A DNA stretch of 64,000 nucleotides from an uncultured Clostridia bacterium (GCA_947625555.1 CANQOT010000003.1:52719-116718); one strand, 5' to 3'. Shown: positions 1 to 10,896, counted from the first letter of the stretch. Made by a program: numbers and translations. Notes: a model not told the origin generated them from the letters alone.

Positions 1-678
1 CCCGAGACGGAAAAGGACCCACCCATGCCCGAGGTAAAGGCCTGCGCTTCCTACATCTGCGTGCAGGTGGACGGGCTGAATGTGCGTACGGGCGCGGGGA
101 CGGCCCACGCCGCCCTCGGACAGGTGCAAAAGGGCGAACTTTTGGCCCTCTGCGAAGAGGCGGGCGCATGGCGCAAGACGCAATATCAAAATCAAACGGC
201 GTTCGTGAGCGCCGACCCCAAATATACGACGCTCGTGAGCCTCGAAAGGGGCTCCGATGAGGTCGAGCAAGTCGTCTGTGAGGGCTTAAAGATCCTCGGC
301 ACCCCCTATGTATATGGCGCGACCCGCCTGCACGACGGCAAGGGCGGGCTCATCAAGGGATTTTCCGCCGCCCGCTTCGACTGTTCCTCCCTCATGCAAT
401 ACATCTTTTACTTTGGCGCGGGGGTGCTTCTCGACATGAACACCCGCACGCAGATCGCACAGGGGGTGCATGTGGAATGGAAGGATCTCGAACGGGGCGA
501 CCTTCTGTTTTTCACCAATGCCTCGCGGTGCAACAAAACGGGCATCGAGCGCGTGGGGCACGTGGCGCTCTACCTCGGCGGGAACTATATCCTGCACACC
601 GCATCCGACTATGCCAAGATCGAGGAGATCTCCGCGGCGCGGCGGGCCTATTTCCTCGAAGCGCGGCGCGTCCTGTAA
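1..678 (+). CDS. NlpC/P60 endopeptidase with SH3b domain (5' end outside window)
   Basis: Probable peptidoglycan gamma-D-glutamyl-diamino acid endopeptidase. Counting from the ATG at 25, residues 10-70 look like a bacterial SH3 domain (LNVRTGAG) that would bind cell wall, and residues 82-217 are an NlpC/P60 fold with catalytic Cys120 in FDCSS, His179 in VGHVALYLG and a third polar residue, His191, in ILHTA. The frame is open back to base 1 and no signal peptide follows the first ATG, so the real start and probably a signal peptide and further SH3 repeats lie upstream. An AAAAGGA stands 7 nt before the ATG at 25, so that start cannot be excluded. It ends 7 nt before the convergent rsmA. Confidence 0.85.
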   Translation, partial: PETEKDPPMPEVKACASYICVQVDGLNVRTGAGTAHAALGQVQKGELLALCEEAGAWRKTQYQNQTAFVSADPKYTTLVSLERGSDEVEQVVCEGLKILGTPYVYGATRLHDGKGGLIKGFSAARFDCSSLMQYIFYFGAGVLLDMNTRTQIAQGVHVEWKDLERGDLLFFTNASRCNKTGIERVGHVALYLGGNYILHTASDYAKIEEISAARRAYFLEARRVL

Positions 679-685
679 CGGGGGG

Positions 686-1522
686 TCAATGTGCGATGGC
701 GCCCCTTGAAAACAGGGTGTCGGCGAGCGCGGCGAATTTTTGGGGGGTGAGCGTTTCGCCGCGGACGCCCCCTTCGATGCCCGCCTCCTCCATGGCCGCC
801 CGCGCCCCCTCGCGGGAGAGATGAAAGGCGGACACGAGGTTGTTTTCGAGCGTCTTTCTCCTCGATGAGAAGGCCGCGCGGACGGTCTCGCGGTAGGCCC
901 TCTCGCTCTTCACGGGGATCCCCTCCCCGAAGGCGATGTGCACGACGGCCGAATCGACGTTGGGGCGGGGGAAGAACATCGTCCGCGGAACTTTGCGCGT
1001 GATGTGCGCCTCCCCTTTCAGGGCAATGGCCGCGGTGACGGCGCCGTATTCGGGCGTGCCCGCCTTCGCCGCAAAGCGCAGGGCGACCTCTTCCTGCACC
1101 ATCACGGTCACGCCGCGGCAAAATCGGGCCTCTTCGACAAAGCGCATGGCGACGGGCGTGGTGATGTAATAGGGAAGATTGGCGCAGACAACATAGGGCC
1201 CGAGCTCCCTTTCGAGCGCGGCAAGGTCGCACTTCATAAAGTCGCGAAAGACGACCTCGACGTTGCCGCACCCCGCGAGCGTCTCCGCAAGGACGGGCTG
1301 CAAACTTTTGTCGATCTCAAAGGAAATTACCCGCCTCGCCCGCTCCGCGAGCACCCGCGTGAGCGCGCCCGCGCCCGTGCCGATCTCGAGCACCGCCGTG
1401 TTTTCGTCCACCCCCGCGTCCTGCGCGATGGCGGAAAGCAGGTTGGTATCCGTCAGAAAGTTTTGGCCGTACTGTTTCTTGAACCCGAAATTGTGGCGGG
1501 AAAGGATGTCTTTGAGTTCCAT
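686..1522 (-). CDS. rsmA: 16S rRNA (adenine(1518)-N(6)/adenine(1519)-N(6))-dimethyltransferase RsmA (KsgA)
   Basis: It dimethylates two adjacent adenines in helix 45 of 16S rRNA during late small-subunit assembly, using SAM. The 278-aa protein has the family N-terminus (KKQYGQNFLTD, residues 15-25), SAM-binding motif I GTGAG (48-52), the acidic SAM-ribose residue in SFEID, and the catalytic NLPY motif (115-118). The start at 1522 is preferred over the in-frame ATG 33 nt upstream because GAGGAAAAGC precedes it and the homologous region starts with MELKDIL. Length matches the family (about 270-290 aa). Loss of this enzyme is known to give kasugamycin resistance; the motifs here are intact. Confidence 0.97.
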   Translation of the reverse strand: MELKDILSRHNFGFKKQYGQNFLTDTNLLSAIAQDAGVDENTAVLEIGTGAGALTRVLAERARRVISFEIDKSLQPVLAETLAGCGNVEVVFRDFMKCDLAALERELGPYVVCANLPYYITTPVAMRFVEEARFCRGVTVMVQEEVALRFAAKAGTPEYGAVTAAIALKGEAHITRKVPRTMFFPRPNVDSAVVHIAFGEGIPVKSERAYRETVRAAFSSRRKTLENNLVSAFHLSREGARAAMEEAGIEGGVRGETLTPQKFAALADTLFSRGAIAH

Positions 1523-1597
1523 GCTTTTCCTCTCATAGCTTGGCCCCCGCCGCACAAACTGCGGTTGAGGGCAAGCCCCTTCTCACATAGGATAAAG

Positions 1598-1619
1598 AGC
1601 CGAAGGACAGCCTTCGGCT
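1598..1619 (-). terminator. Intrinsic terminator after the spoIVFB-like gene
   Basis: AGCCGAAGG-CTGT-CCTTCGGCT hairpin just past the stop of the M50 protease gene on the minus strand, followed there by CTTT. The plus-strand side also ends in TTTT, so it may work both ways. The rest of the 1523-1661 gap shows nothing else. Confidence 0.6.
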
Positions 1620-1661
1620 TTTCTCATTATAACATCAACGGGCGCGGTTGGCAACCCGATT

Positions 1662-2519
1662 TTATGCGGGAAGAAAGTTTTTAAGGGGCTCCGCGTACGC
1701 CCCCGCCGAGAGCGCGGAGAGAAATTCCTCCTCGGTGAGCTCGCCGAGATACTCCCCTCCCTCGAACAGAATGAGGGTGAGATACCTATCCTCGCGCAAA
1801 AAGCGGATGGCGTTCTGCGCGGGGACGGAGGCCTCGATGGCAACCCGCCGCTCCTCCACGCCGCGCAAAAACCGCTTGGGGGAAAAGTTGATGCGCCCGT
1901 AACTTCCGCCGCCGAACGCGCCGAACAAAAGAAGAAGCGCAAACGCGAGGGCGGAAAAATTGGGCGAGGAAAAGCAGCTCCACACGAAGAGCCCCAAGAT
2001 CGCAAGGGCAGTCAGAACGCTCAACGCTCCGCAGACGATCTTTGCCCGCTTCTTGCCGATAGGCTCCAAAAGAAGGCGCAAGATCCTGCCGCCGTCCAAG
2101 GGATAGGCGGGCAAGAGATTGACAAAAAAGAGCGAAAAGGAGACCTGCGCCGCGAGCTCGGTGAAGGGATAGGTCTCGGGATAGAGCCACCAGAGCGCGA
2201 CGAAAAAGATCCCCGTCGCAAGGCTTACAAGGGGGCCCGCGATGAGCACCGCGAGCTCGTTGCGCCTACCCATGCCCGCGATGTCCCCCGAAATGACCGC
2301 GCCATAGGGCATCAAGACGATGCGGTCGAGGACGTAGCCGAAGCGCCGCGCGGCATAGGCATGGGCGCACTCATGTTCGAGCGCGGCCAAAACGGCGGCC
2401 ACGAAGAGGAGAAACCCTCCCGTGATCGCCGAAAGGATGCCCGCCGCCAAAAAGAGCGGGTGGACGACGACCCTTATTCCGCCCGCCCTTCGAAGGTGGC
2501 GCTTTTTAACTCCATGCAA
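1662..2519 (-). CDS. spoIVFB: Site-2-protease-type M50 metalloprotease, SpoIVFB-like
   Basis: Intramembrane zinc protease; in Bacillus SpoIVFB cleaves pro-sigma-K during sporulation. Several hydrophobic segments carry the zinc motif HECAH (residues 49-53) and the NLLPAYPLDGG motif (134-144) with the third zinc ligand Asp142. I choose a TTG start at 2519: GAGGG precedes it by 5 nt and it overlaps the 3' end of the upstream M23-like gene by 14 nt, which implies translational coupling. An ATG at 2567 is in frame but has no ribosome site and lies deep inside the upstream gene. The pairing with an M23-like membrane protein mirrors spoIVFA-spoIVFB. Function in sporulation is inferred from family and context. 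Confidence 0.85.
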   Translation of the reverse strand: MHGVKKRHLRRAGGIRVVVHPLFLAAGILSAITGGFLLFVAAVLAALEHECAHAYAARRFGYVLDRIVLMPYGAVISGDIAGMGRRNELAVLIAGPLVSLATGIFFVALWWLYPETYPFTELAAQVSFSLFFVNLLPAYPLDGGRILRLLLEPIGKKRAKIVCGALSVLTALAILGLFVWSCFSSPNFSALAFALLLLFGAFGGGSYGRINFSPKRFLRGVEERRVAIEASVPAQNAIRFLREDRYLTLILFEGGEYLGELTEEEFLSALSAGAYAEPLKNFLPA

Positions 2520-3237
2520 TGTTGCCCTCGGTGAGCGCGACGTTCTGGATGACGTTTTCGCCGTCATAGAAGATGACGTTCACGGCGCCCTCTCCGTCGG
2601 TGTAGCCGAAGGGCACCCCGGGGCGGACGGTGCTCCCCACCTCGTGGCCGACGTCGTCGAGCCCGCTGATGATGGTGGAGAAGGAATCGGAATGGCGGAT
2701 GCGCACGGTGTAGCCCGTCGTGGGGTTCCCCGTCTTGGATTCGAGCTTGCCCTCGGCGGGCACATAGACGACGGCGCTGGCCGTGAAGCTCAAAAGCCCG
2801 CTCTCCGAGACCGTGACTTCCGCATTGCTGTCGCCCGAGACGATGGGCGAGAGGGTGAAGTCGGCATAGGTGCGGCTGTCTGTCGCCTCGGCCGCCTTCC
2901 CGCGGAAGAGCCCCTTCACCGCCGTATTGATGGCGCTGTTCGGGAGGAGCAGGTTGGTCAGGAAGATGGTCGCGCAGAGGGCGACGACAGCCACGAGCTC
3001 TGCGATGAGGATCTTCCTCGCGTTGGACGACTTTTTGGGGCGTTCGATGTATTCGCGCTCGATGGGCTTGCTCTCGGCGTAGGCGGGGTCGCTCGTCTCC
3101 ATGCGGTCGTTGACTTCCTTCACGACGCGGTCGGAGAGCGGCTCTTCCTTCCATTTCTTCCTCTTTTCCTTTTTGCTGACGGTCACCGTCTCGACGGGGA
3201 TCTCGAGCATTTCGGCGTAACTGATGTCATCGTTCAT
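2506..3237 (-). CDS. spoIVFA: SpoIVFA-like membrane protein with degenerate M23 (LytM) domain
   Basis: A 243-aa bitopic protein: a charged cytoplasmic region (1-75), one membrane segment (about 76-98) and an outer domain (about 120-243). The segment GYTVRIRHSDSF...GSTVRPGVPFGYTD follows the core strands of M23 peptidases, but the usual HxH zinc motif is missing near the end, so it is probably non-catalytic, as in SpoIVFA, which scaffolds and inhibits SpoIVFB. The start at 3237 has AGAGGTGA in front; the frame stays open upstream, but that part is repeat sequence. It overlaps the M50 protease gene downstream. Assignment rests on architecture plus neighbour. Confidence 0.72.
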   Translation of the reverse strand: MNDDISYAEMLEIPVETVTVSKKEKRKKWKEEPLSDRVVKEVNDRMETSDPAYAESKPIEREYIERPKKSSNARKILIAELVAVVALCATIFLTNLLLPNSAINTAVKGLFRGKAAEATDSRTYADFTLSPIVSGDSNAEVTVSESGLLSFTASAVVYVPAEGKLESKTGNPTTGYTVRIRHSDSFSTIISGLDDVGHEVGSTVRPGVPFGYTDGEGAVNVIFYDGENVIQNVALTEGNIAWS

Positions 3238-3399
3238 TGCGTCACCTCTTAAAATTTTTCGTTGGGGGCTTTTCGCCCGAGCTATAACAATGTATGCCCC
3301 CCGCCGCCCGTTTAGAAGAAAAAAACGATGTCGAATGACGCGCTTTTCGGGCGAAATATCCGACAAGGAAACATGAAGCGGCGCGAACTGCGCCCCCGG

Positions 3400-3520
3400 G
3401 AAGAAAGATTCGCTCGCCTTCGGCTCGGAATGAGGGGGCGGGAGGCGCCGTTCTTCGGCGGGCGGCTCGGAGGGCGCGGAAGAAAGATTCACTCGCCTCC
3501 GGCTCGGAATGAGGGGCGCT
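3400..3520. repeat. Two REP-C hairpin repeats (GATTCRCTC...GGAATGAGG)
   Basis: The 338-nt gap 3238-3575 carries no gene. It holds two copies (3407-3435 and 3486-3514) of a short palindromic repeat: GATTCRCTC, a small variable hairpin containing TTCG or TCCG, then GGAATGAGG. The same unit recurs at many sites in this window (e.g. 17516, 19459, 38321, 47211, 53791). The intervening bases are GC-rich spacer. Confidence 0.7.
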
Positions 3521-3540
3521 GCTATTCGGCGGCGGCATGC

Positions 3541-3569
3541 TTGACTTTTGCACGGGGCTTGCTTATAAT
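3541..3569 (+). promoter_or_regulatory. SigA-type promoter of the cysteine desulfurase gene
   Basis: -35 TTGACT (3541-3546), 17-nt spacer, -10 TATAAT (3564-3569). The start codon follows only 6 nt after the -10 box, so the expected transcription start falls on the ATG itself (leaderless mRNA). Confidence 0.85.
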
Positions 3570-3575
3570 AAAATC

Positions 3576-4670
3576 ATGAATGTCTATCTCGATCATGCGG
3601 CAACAACGCCCCTCCTTCCCGAAGTTTTCGAGGCGATGAGACCCGTCCTCTGCGACGACTTCGGCAACCCCGATTCTCTGCACGCCTTCGGGCGGACGGC
3701 GGCCGCCTATGTGACGGACGCGCGCGACCGCATTGCAAACGTTTTGGGCGTCTCCCCCGCGGAAGTCTACTTCACCTCGGGCGGGACGGAAGCGGATAAT
3801 TGGGCGGTGCGGTGCATCGGGGAGGGCGATGCAGTCCTCTCCCCCATCGAACATGCGGCCGTACGGGAGGCGGCACTTCTCCGCGGGGGGCGCATATTTA
3901 CCTGCCCCGTCGGCGAGGACGGCATCGTCACAAAGGCGCATTTGGGGCGTACCATGTCCGAAGGTGTAGGCCTCGTTGCAGTCATGGCCGTCAATAACGA
4001 GACGGGGTGCGTTCAACCCGTCGAAGAGCTCGCACGTGCCACCCATGCCCTGAATGCGGTCCTCTTTTCCGACTGCGTACAGGCGGCATGCAGCCAAGAT
4101 CTGAAAACGCTCGCCGCCGCATGCGACGCGCTCTCTTTGAGTTCCCATAAATTGGGCGGACCCAAGGGCGCGGGCGCGCTCATCGTAAAAAAGGGCGTCA
4201 AGATAAAGCCCCTCATCGTGGGGGGCGAACAGGAAAGAAGGCTCCGCGGGGGCACCCTGAACGTGCCCGCCATCGTGGGATTTGCGAAGGCCCTCGAACT
4301 TGCGCAGGCCCGCCGCGAGGAATTTTGCGCGCATACGGGGCGGCTTCGCGACCTCTTCGAGGAGAGCGTGCTCTCCGCGCTCCGAGGGCGGGTGAAGATC
4401 GACGGAGAGGGCCGCGCGCCCAATATTTCTCACCTCACCTTCGAGGACGGGGGCGAAACGCTCCTCGCCCTTCTCGATCTGCATGGCGTCGCCGCTTCGG
4501 GGGGCGCAGCGTGCTCGGCGCATGCCGCCCTTCCCTCTCATGTGATGCTCGCGATGGGAAGAGAGGAAGAAGAGGCCAAAAAGGGCGTGCGCTTCTCCTT
4601 CGGGCTCTCCACGACGGAGGAGGAAGTTTTGTTCGCGGCAAAGACGGTCGCGGCTTGTTTGAAGGGATAA
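3576..4670 (+). CDS. Cysteine desulfurase (class V aminotransferase, NifS/IscS family)
   Basis: PLP enzyme that takes sulfur from L-cysteine as an enzyme-bound persulfide for Fe-S cluster or thio-tRNA synthesis. In 364 aa I see the N-terminal YLDHAATTP, the PLP-contact region TSGGTEADNWA (68-78), the Schiff-base Lys192 in SSHKLGGPKG, and the active Cys313 in SGGAACSAH. Start chosen at 3576: it opens the conserved fold and sits directly after a strong promoter, whereas the in-frame ATG at 3537 lies upstream of that promoter. No Shine-Dalgarno is present, consistent with leaderless translation. No scaffold gene (iscU/sufU) is adjacent, so the dedicated pathway is unknown. Confidence 0.92.
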   Translation: MNVYLDHAATTPLLPEVFEAMRPVLCDDFGNPDSLHAFGRTAAAYVTDARDRIANVLGVSPAEVYFTSGGTEADNWAVRCIGEGDAVLSPIEHAAVREAALLRGGRIFTCPVGEDGIVTKAHLGRTMSEGVGLVAVMAVNNETGCVQPVEELARATHALNAVLFSDCVQAACSQDLKTLAAACDALSLSSHKLGGPKGAGALIVKKGVKIKPLIVGGEQERRLRGGTLNVPAIVGFAKALELAQARREEFCAHTGRLRDLFEESVLSALRGRVKIDGEGRAPNISHLTFEDGGETLLALLDLHGVAASGGAACSAHAALPSHVMLAMGREEEEAKKGVRFSFGLSTTEEEVLFAAKTVAACLKG

Positions 4671-4698
4671 AAATTTTTTTGAAATTTTTTTAATTGCA

Positions 4699-4730
4699 TG
4701 TCACAAAAATAAGTTTTCAAACGTTTTATA
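4699..4730 (+). promoter_or_regulatory. Candidate ECF-sigma promoter, TGTCAC-N17-CGTTTTATA
   Basis: TGTCAC (4699-4704), 17 nt, CGTTTTATA (4722-4730), 20 nt before the sigma gene. The same arrangement with the same 17-nt spacer precedes the lipoprotein gene ending at 31298 and the metalloprotease gene ending at 34124. This suggests auto-regulation by the sigma factor. No TTGACA/TATAAT pair is seen here. Confidence 0.7.
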
Positions 4731-4749
4731 GGTGTAATCGGTTGCAACC

Positions 4750-5193
4750 ATGTCATGGGATCTGATCGAAAAGATCGTGGAAGAGTACGGCGATATGATC
4801 TATCGCCTTGCTCTGCACTACGTTCATAGCGAATTTGACGCCGAGGACGTCGTTCAGGAAGTTCTCCTTGCTTTCAGCATGCGTTCCGTCCCGAGAGAGC
4901 GGCAAAAGGCGTGGCTCTTGCGCGTGACCGTCAACAAGAGCCTCGACGTTCTGCGCAAGCGCAAGCGGCAGACCGCGCTCGACGGGGACATCGCCGCCCC
5001 CGCGGAGAACCTCTCCCTCGCCGAGGAGTTGAAGAGCCTCTCCCCCACCGACCGCAAGCTCGTCTATCTGCACTACTTCGAGGGGTACACTTCCAAAGAG
5101 ATCGCCTCGCTGACGGGGATGCGCGATGCGGCCGTGAGAAAACGCCTCGAACGGGCAAAGAAAAAACTCAAAGACGTTTTGGAGACAAATTGA
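4750..5193 (+). CDS. ECF-type RNA polymerase sigma factor
   Basis: A 147-aa sigma-70 family protein with only regions 2 and 4. Region 2 spans about 8-70, with core-binding region 2.2 around DAEDVVQEV (30-38) and a basic stretch LRKRKRQ (68-74); region 4 spans about 95-142, with a helix-turn-helix at GYTSKEIASLTG...AVRKRLERAKKKL. It is the first gene of an apparent three-gene unit and overlaps the next gene (TGATG), a layout usual for sigma/anti-sigma pairs. The likely autoregulatory motif lies just upstream. Ribosome site is weak. Likely role: extracytoplasmic or envelope stress response. Confidence 0.92.
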   Translation: MSWDLIEKIVEEYGDMIYRLALHYVHSEFDAEDVVQEVLLAFSMRSVPRERQKAWLLRVTVNKSLDVLRKRKRQTALDGDIAAPAENLSLAEELKSLSPTDRKLVYLHYFEGYTSKEIASLTGMRDAAVRKRLERAKKKLKDVLETN

Positions 5194-5999
5194 TGAAATT
5201 TCGGGAAGAAGTGGAAAAAATCTCGTTGACGGACGAGCAAAAGAAGCGCATCGCCTCCGCCGTGGACAAAACCGGCAAGGCAAGACGCGCCGAACGGAGG
5301 CGGTCGATCAGACGGAACTTGAAGGGCGGCTTCCTCTCCCTCGCGCTCGTCCTCATCGTCGCGGCGCCCGTGGGCATCTATTTTGCGCTGCCGAAAAATC
5401 GCGCAGACGATCCCCCAATTACGGCCCCCGCGGATCCGTCGGGCCCGGGAGACGATGTCGGCCCCCAAGGCCCCGGGGATCCGTCGGACCCGGGCGGGGA
5501 TATCGGCGCGCCCCAACTTCCCGACGGCATCAGCGGGAAGATCGAATATAAGCCTCGGTACGCCGCGGGCGAGAGCATTACCATCACCTACCGCGTTATT
5601 GCGGGCGATACGTTCACGGTCGAAAAGGACGAGCGCGGGTTTACCGTTTTTTATGAACTTCTTTCCTCCGCCCCCTACGCGCAGGGCAAGATGACGGAAT
5701 ATCTCTACCTCGTCGAACTCACCGCCGAAGGGGAGGGAGAGTTTTTTGCGGGCGGACTGATTTTTCAAACGCCGAAGGGATACACCGAGGAGTGCACTCT
5801 CTACGGCTACCGCCCCGCGGAGGGCCCCTATTCGGACGGAGCAATCTATGCGAGTGCGACCTCGAAGGACGGCGCCTTCTCCGCTTACCTCTATTACCTT
5901 ATGGAACAGGGCGAAATCACGGAAGAGGAATATCACGATCGGCTCTCCGAATATTGGCGACAAAGCGGCGCCGTGCACGAGGACTTGACGGTGAAGTAA
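5193..5999 (+). CDS. Membrane-anchored sensor, putative anti-sigma factor
   Basis: 268 aa, starting in the TGATG overlap with the sigma gene. Residues 1-45 are a basic cytoplasmic region, 46-66 one membrane segment, 71-112 a Gly/Pro/Asp-rich linker, and 113-262 an extracytoplasmic domain. No named anti-sigma domain is recognisable in the short N-terminus; the role is inferred from topology and coupling to the sigma gene. The outer domain (120-262: KPRYAAGESI, ERGF, CTLYG, AYLYYLMEQGEITEEEY) aligns by eye with residues 73-195 of the secreted metalloprotease at 32097-34124, whose gene carries the same upstream motif. It may sense a ligand or a proteolytic signal outside the membrane. Confidence 0.75.
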   Translation: MKFREEVEKISLTDEQKKRIASAVDKTGKARRAERRRSIRRNLKGGFLSLALVLIVAAPVGIYFALPKNRADDPPITAPADPSGPGDDVGPQGPGDPSDPGGDIGAPQLPDGISGKIEYKPRYAAGESITITYRVIAGDTFTVEKDERGFTVFYELLSSAPYAQGKMTEYLYLVELTAEGEGEFFAGGLIFQTPKGYTEECTLYGYRPAEGPYSDGAIYASATSKDGAFSAYLYYLMEQGEITEEEYHDRLSEYWRQSGAVHEDLTVK

Positions 6000-6068
6000 T
6001 TCCGCGGTACCCCTTATAAGGTTACCGTCAAATCGCAAAAATGTAAGTAAGACAAGGAGGATATAATT

Positions 6069-6791
6069 TTGAAAAAGATATTAACGCATACGATTTTTCT
6101 TGCGACATGCGTCGCTTTTGTCTTTGGGATCGCGGCTTGCGGGGGCGAGAAACGGCCCGAAAATTTGCGCTTCAACTATACGTACACCGCCGAGAGGCCC
6201 GTTGCGGAGGCCCGTTCCGCATTCGAGAGCGGACACTATTCAAACGGCATCTTTATTTATGATATTCCGCGCCTGTACCAGGGCTACGGGTTCGACGCCT
6301 TCTCCTCCTTTTATGAGGAGGAATTCTGCAAGATATCGGAAGATCGGTTTTATTTTTTGGATACCACCGAGCACACTTACCCGAACGGGTTCTTCCCCTG
6401 CGAGGACAGCGGGGAAATCGAAATTGTTGATATCAACGAGGATCCCGCAATCGATGAATATCGGATCGTTCAGGATTTTTCCATCTACGACGATGATCTG
6501 GGCTATCCGCGTTACTTCGGGAAACCGCACGAAATGAGTGTTGGGGCATATCCCCCCTCTTCCGTGAGCTTTTATGTGGTCTTTTTGCCCACTGCGGTTG
6601 CGGAGGGAGAGTTGCGCTTCGAATTCGGCAAACAGGAAAAGACACGCGATTATATCAACATCTATATCGGGGAGCAGTGCATCGGGACGCTTTTCCGCGG
6701 TAGTTTGGGTTGGGATCCGGACTGGATAGATGTCTTCGTTCCCGAAACTTGGTACAAAAATTTCTTCGAAAAAAATCTTATAAGAGGTTGA
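6069..6791 (+). CDS. Secreted lipoprotein of unknown function
   Basis: 240 aa with a signal peptide and lipobox FGIAAC (lipid Cys24), so it should be anchored outside the membrane. The rest is acidic and aromatic with no family I recognise; strands near the C-terminus (YINIYIGEQCIGTLF) suggest a beta fold. It uses a TTG start at 6069 with a perfect AAGGAGG 8 nt upstream. Position 69 nt after the sensor gene suggests co-transcription with the sigma factor. The 45 nt in front resemble the head of repeat R2, so the ribosome site may derive from that repeat. Confidence 0.8.
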   Translation: MKKILTHTIFLATCVAFVFGIAACGGEKRPENLRFNYTYTAERPVAEARSAFESGHYSNGIFIYDIPRLYQGYGFDAFSSFYEEEFCKISEDRFYFLDTTEHTYPNGFFPCEDSGEIEIVDINEDPAIDEYRIVQDFSIYDDDLGYPRYFGKPHEMSVGAYPPSSVSFYVVFLPTAVAEGELRFEFGKQEKTRDYINIYIGEQCIGTLFRGSLGWDPDWIDVFVPETWYKNFFEKNLIRG

Positions 6792-6817
6792 ACCGTTCAA
6801 TCGCCTTTGCTTCCAAA

Positions 6818-6983
6818 TTTCTTGCCATAGGCGGAATTGATTTCCGCCGTGGGCGTCCCCATTTGCCACGCCACCACACGCTTGATGTCTTTGAGAACAG
6901 AGCAAAGCAGCGGCCGACGCGGCTTTGAGATGTCGATACTTAACCCCTCACGAAATTTTGTTGCTTGTAACAAAATTTCGTGA
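6818..6983. repeat. R1 repeat, core plus palindromic arm
   Basis: Core reads CTTGCCATAGGCGGAATTGA...TTTGAGATG and runs into CCCCTCACGAAATTTTGTT, whose palindromic partner AACAAAATTTCGTGAAC closes the element at 6983. Related copies lie at 16989, 17341, 19411, 25250, 30236, 38073 and 49411. No protein is encoded. Bases 6792-6817 show nothing. Confidence 0.8.
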
Positions 6984-6990
6984 ACCCGTC

Positions 6991-7118
6991 ACCGTTAAAT
7001 CGCGGAGAGGCGAGAAAGACAAGGAGAAGGAGCATTTCCGCAGGGAGCGTACTTTTTCGTACGTGACCAAGGAAAGCGCACCTTCGACGAAGGATTACGA
7101 AGCCTATACGCGATTCGC
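6991..7118. repeat. R2 repeat, core type a
   Basis: Starts ACCGTTAAATCGCGGAG and ends TATACGCGATTCGC, so the ends can pair (AATCGCG/CGCGATT). The core AAGGAGCATTTCCGCAGGGA and a CGTAC/GTACG hairpin define type a. It lies just outside the terminator of the minus-strand kinase gene. Confidence 0.85.
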
Positions 7119-7137
7119 AACATGAAAACACAAAAAA

Positions 7138-7165
7138 GGCCCTACCCTCGGACATGGGTAGGGCC
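7138..7165. terminator. Bidirectional intrinsic terminator
   Basis: GGCCCTACCC / GGGTAGGGCC stem with an 8-nt loop, A6 on the left and T5-6 on the right; it ends the kinase gene on the minus strand. Confidence 0.9.
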
Positions 7166-7182
7166 TTTTTTATGATAAACTT

Positions 7183-7926
7183 TTATGACCAATCGACGAC
7201 GTTCACCCACTTCGCAAGAAATTCCTGCTCTTCGGGCTTCTTTTTGACCGACTGCGAACAGGCGACGATGGGCAGAATGCGCTGGACGTATTGAATGGAA
7301 GTATCCGTCTTGGCGCAGAAGAGTTTTAAGTATTTTTCGGCGAGGTCGTCCTTGCCCTGCAACTTGAAGATGAGATAGGTGCGGGCGGCGTCCGCCGAAC
7401 CGTTGCCCTGCGTCGCGTGCGACCAGTCGATGATATAGGGCGTGCCGTCCTTTGTGATGATGACGTTGCTCGGCTGAAAATCGCCATGGCAGAGCTTCTT
7501 GTGGCGGGGAAGGCCGTCGAGGCGGACATGGAGGTCGTAGCGCACCGTCGCGGGGAAGGCGCTCGCCGAAATTTTGGCGTGCATCTTATCGCGCAAATGC
7601 CCTAAAAGGGGCACTTTTTCCTTGCTCATGCGGATTTGCAGATCGACGAAAAATTCGAGGTATTCGTCCGTCTTTTCGGGGTATTTCTGCATGAGCTCTT
7701 CGAGCGTTTCGCCCTCGATAAATTCCCATGTGAGCGACCATTTGCCGCCGATCACCGAGACTTCGAGGACCTTGGGAATGTTGAGAGAGGTCGCCTCGAC
7801 GCGCGCCTGGTTGAGCGCTTCGTTCAAAATATCCGCCTTGGAAAACATCTGCTCATCGAAGGATTTGATGAGACGGTTGCCGTCGCGGTAGAGCTTTTTG
7901 CCCTTGCTCTCGTGAATGAGTTCCAT
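7183..7926 (-). CDS. Aminoglycoside phosphotransferase (APH)-family kinase
   Basis: A 247-aa protein-kinase-like small-molecule kinase. The catalytic loop HGDFQPSN (147-154) holds the base Asp149, and the metal-binding motif IIDWSH (165-170) holds Asp167; the N-lobe ends around TWEFIEGETLEEL. It would transfer phosphate from ATP to a hydroxyl of an unknown substrate; antibiotic, choline or sugar kinases all share this fold, so no resistance claim is made. The start at 7926 follows AAGGGGGATC and lies behind a promoter; the frame stays open further upstream but that part is outside the transcript. Single-gene unit closed by the terminator at 7138-7165. Confidence 0.85.
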   Translation of the reverse strand: MELIHESKGKKLYRDGNRLIKSFDEQMFSKADILNEALNQARVEATSLNIPKVLEVSVIGGKWSLTWEFIEGETLEELMQKYPEKTDEYLEFFVDLQIRMSKEKVPLLGHLRDKMHAKISASAFPATVRYDLHVRLDGLPRHKKLCHGDFQPSNVIITKDGTPYIIDWSHATQGNGSADAARTYLIFKLQGKDDLAEKYLKLFCAKTDTSIQYVQRILPIVACSQSVKKKPEEQEFLAKWVNVVDWS

Positions 7927-7972
7927 TTGATCCCCCTTGGCGCGTGGCTCCGCGCCACTGTGCCGCACTCGT

Positions 7973-8001
7973 ATTATACCCGAAAACGCGGGCTTCGTAA
8001 A
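7973..8001 (-). promoter_or_regulatory. SigA-type promoter of the APH-family kinase gene
   Basis: On the minus strand: -35 TTTACG (7996-8001), 17-nt spacer, -10 TATAAT (7973-7978). Confidence 0.75.
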
Positions 8002-8049
8002 TACCTTTTGGGAAAATTCTTTCGCACGATTTATTTTTGCGAACAAAAA

Positions 8050-8166
8050 CCCCCTCCCGGGGGAGGGGGAATCAAAGGGGGCGGGGTGTCCCGCGCCCAT
8101 ATTATGATAAGTGCGGAATGGCAACCTAAGTCACGCGAGCGTGACAGCTCCTCCCCAAGGAGGAGC
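8050..8166. repeat. Three short hairpin repeats 3' of gyrA
   Basis: CCCCCTCCCGGGGGAGGGGG (8050-8069), GTCACGCGAGCGTGAC (8130-8145) and GCTCCTCC-CCAA-GGAGGAGC (8147-8166). The last two recur joined at 44746-44786 and 62183-62222. They could end gyrA transcripts, though the T-run is poor on that strand. Confidence 0.6.
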
Positions 8167-8175
8167 TTTTACGCG

Positions 8176-10830
<2,655 letters not shown>

Positions 10831-10896
10831 ATATTCTCCTTGTGAATATTACGGTGTTTGAAGTGTTGGGGAGTGAATTGAGATGAGGGGGGAACT

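Noticed and set aside
7183..7926. Aminoglycoside resistance gene
   Set aside because: Only the general APH kinase fold is visible; nothing in the sequence identifies an antibiotic substrate or a mobile resistance context.
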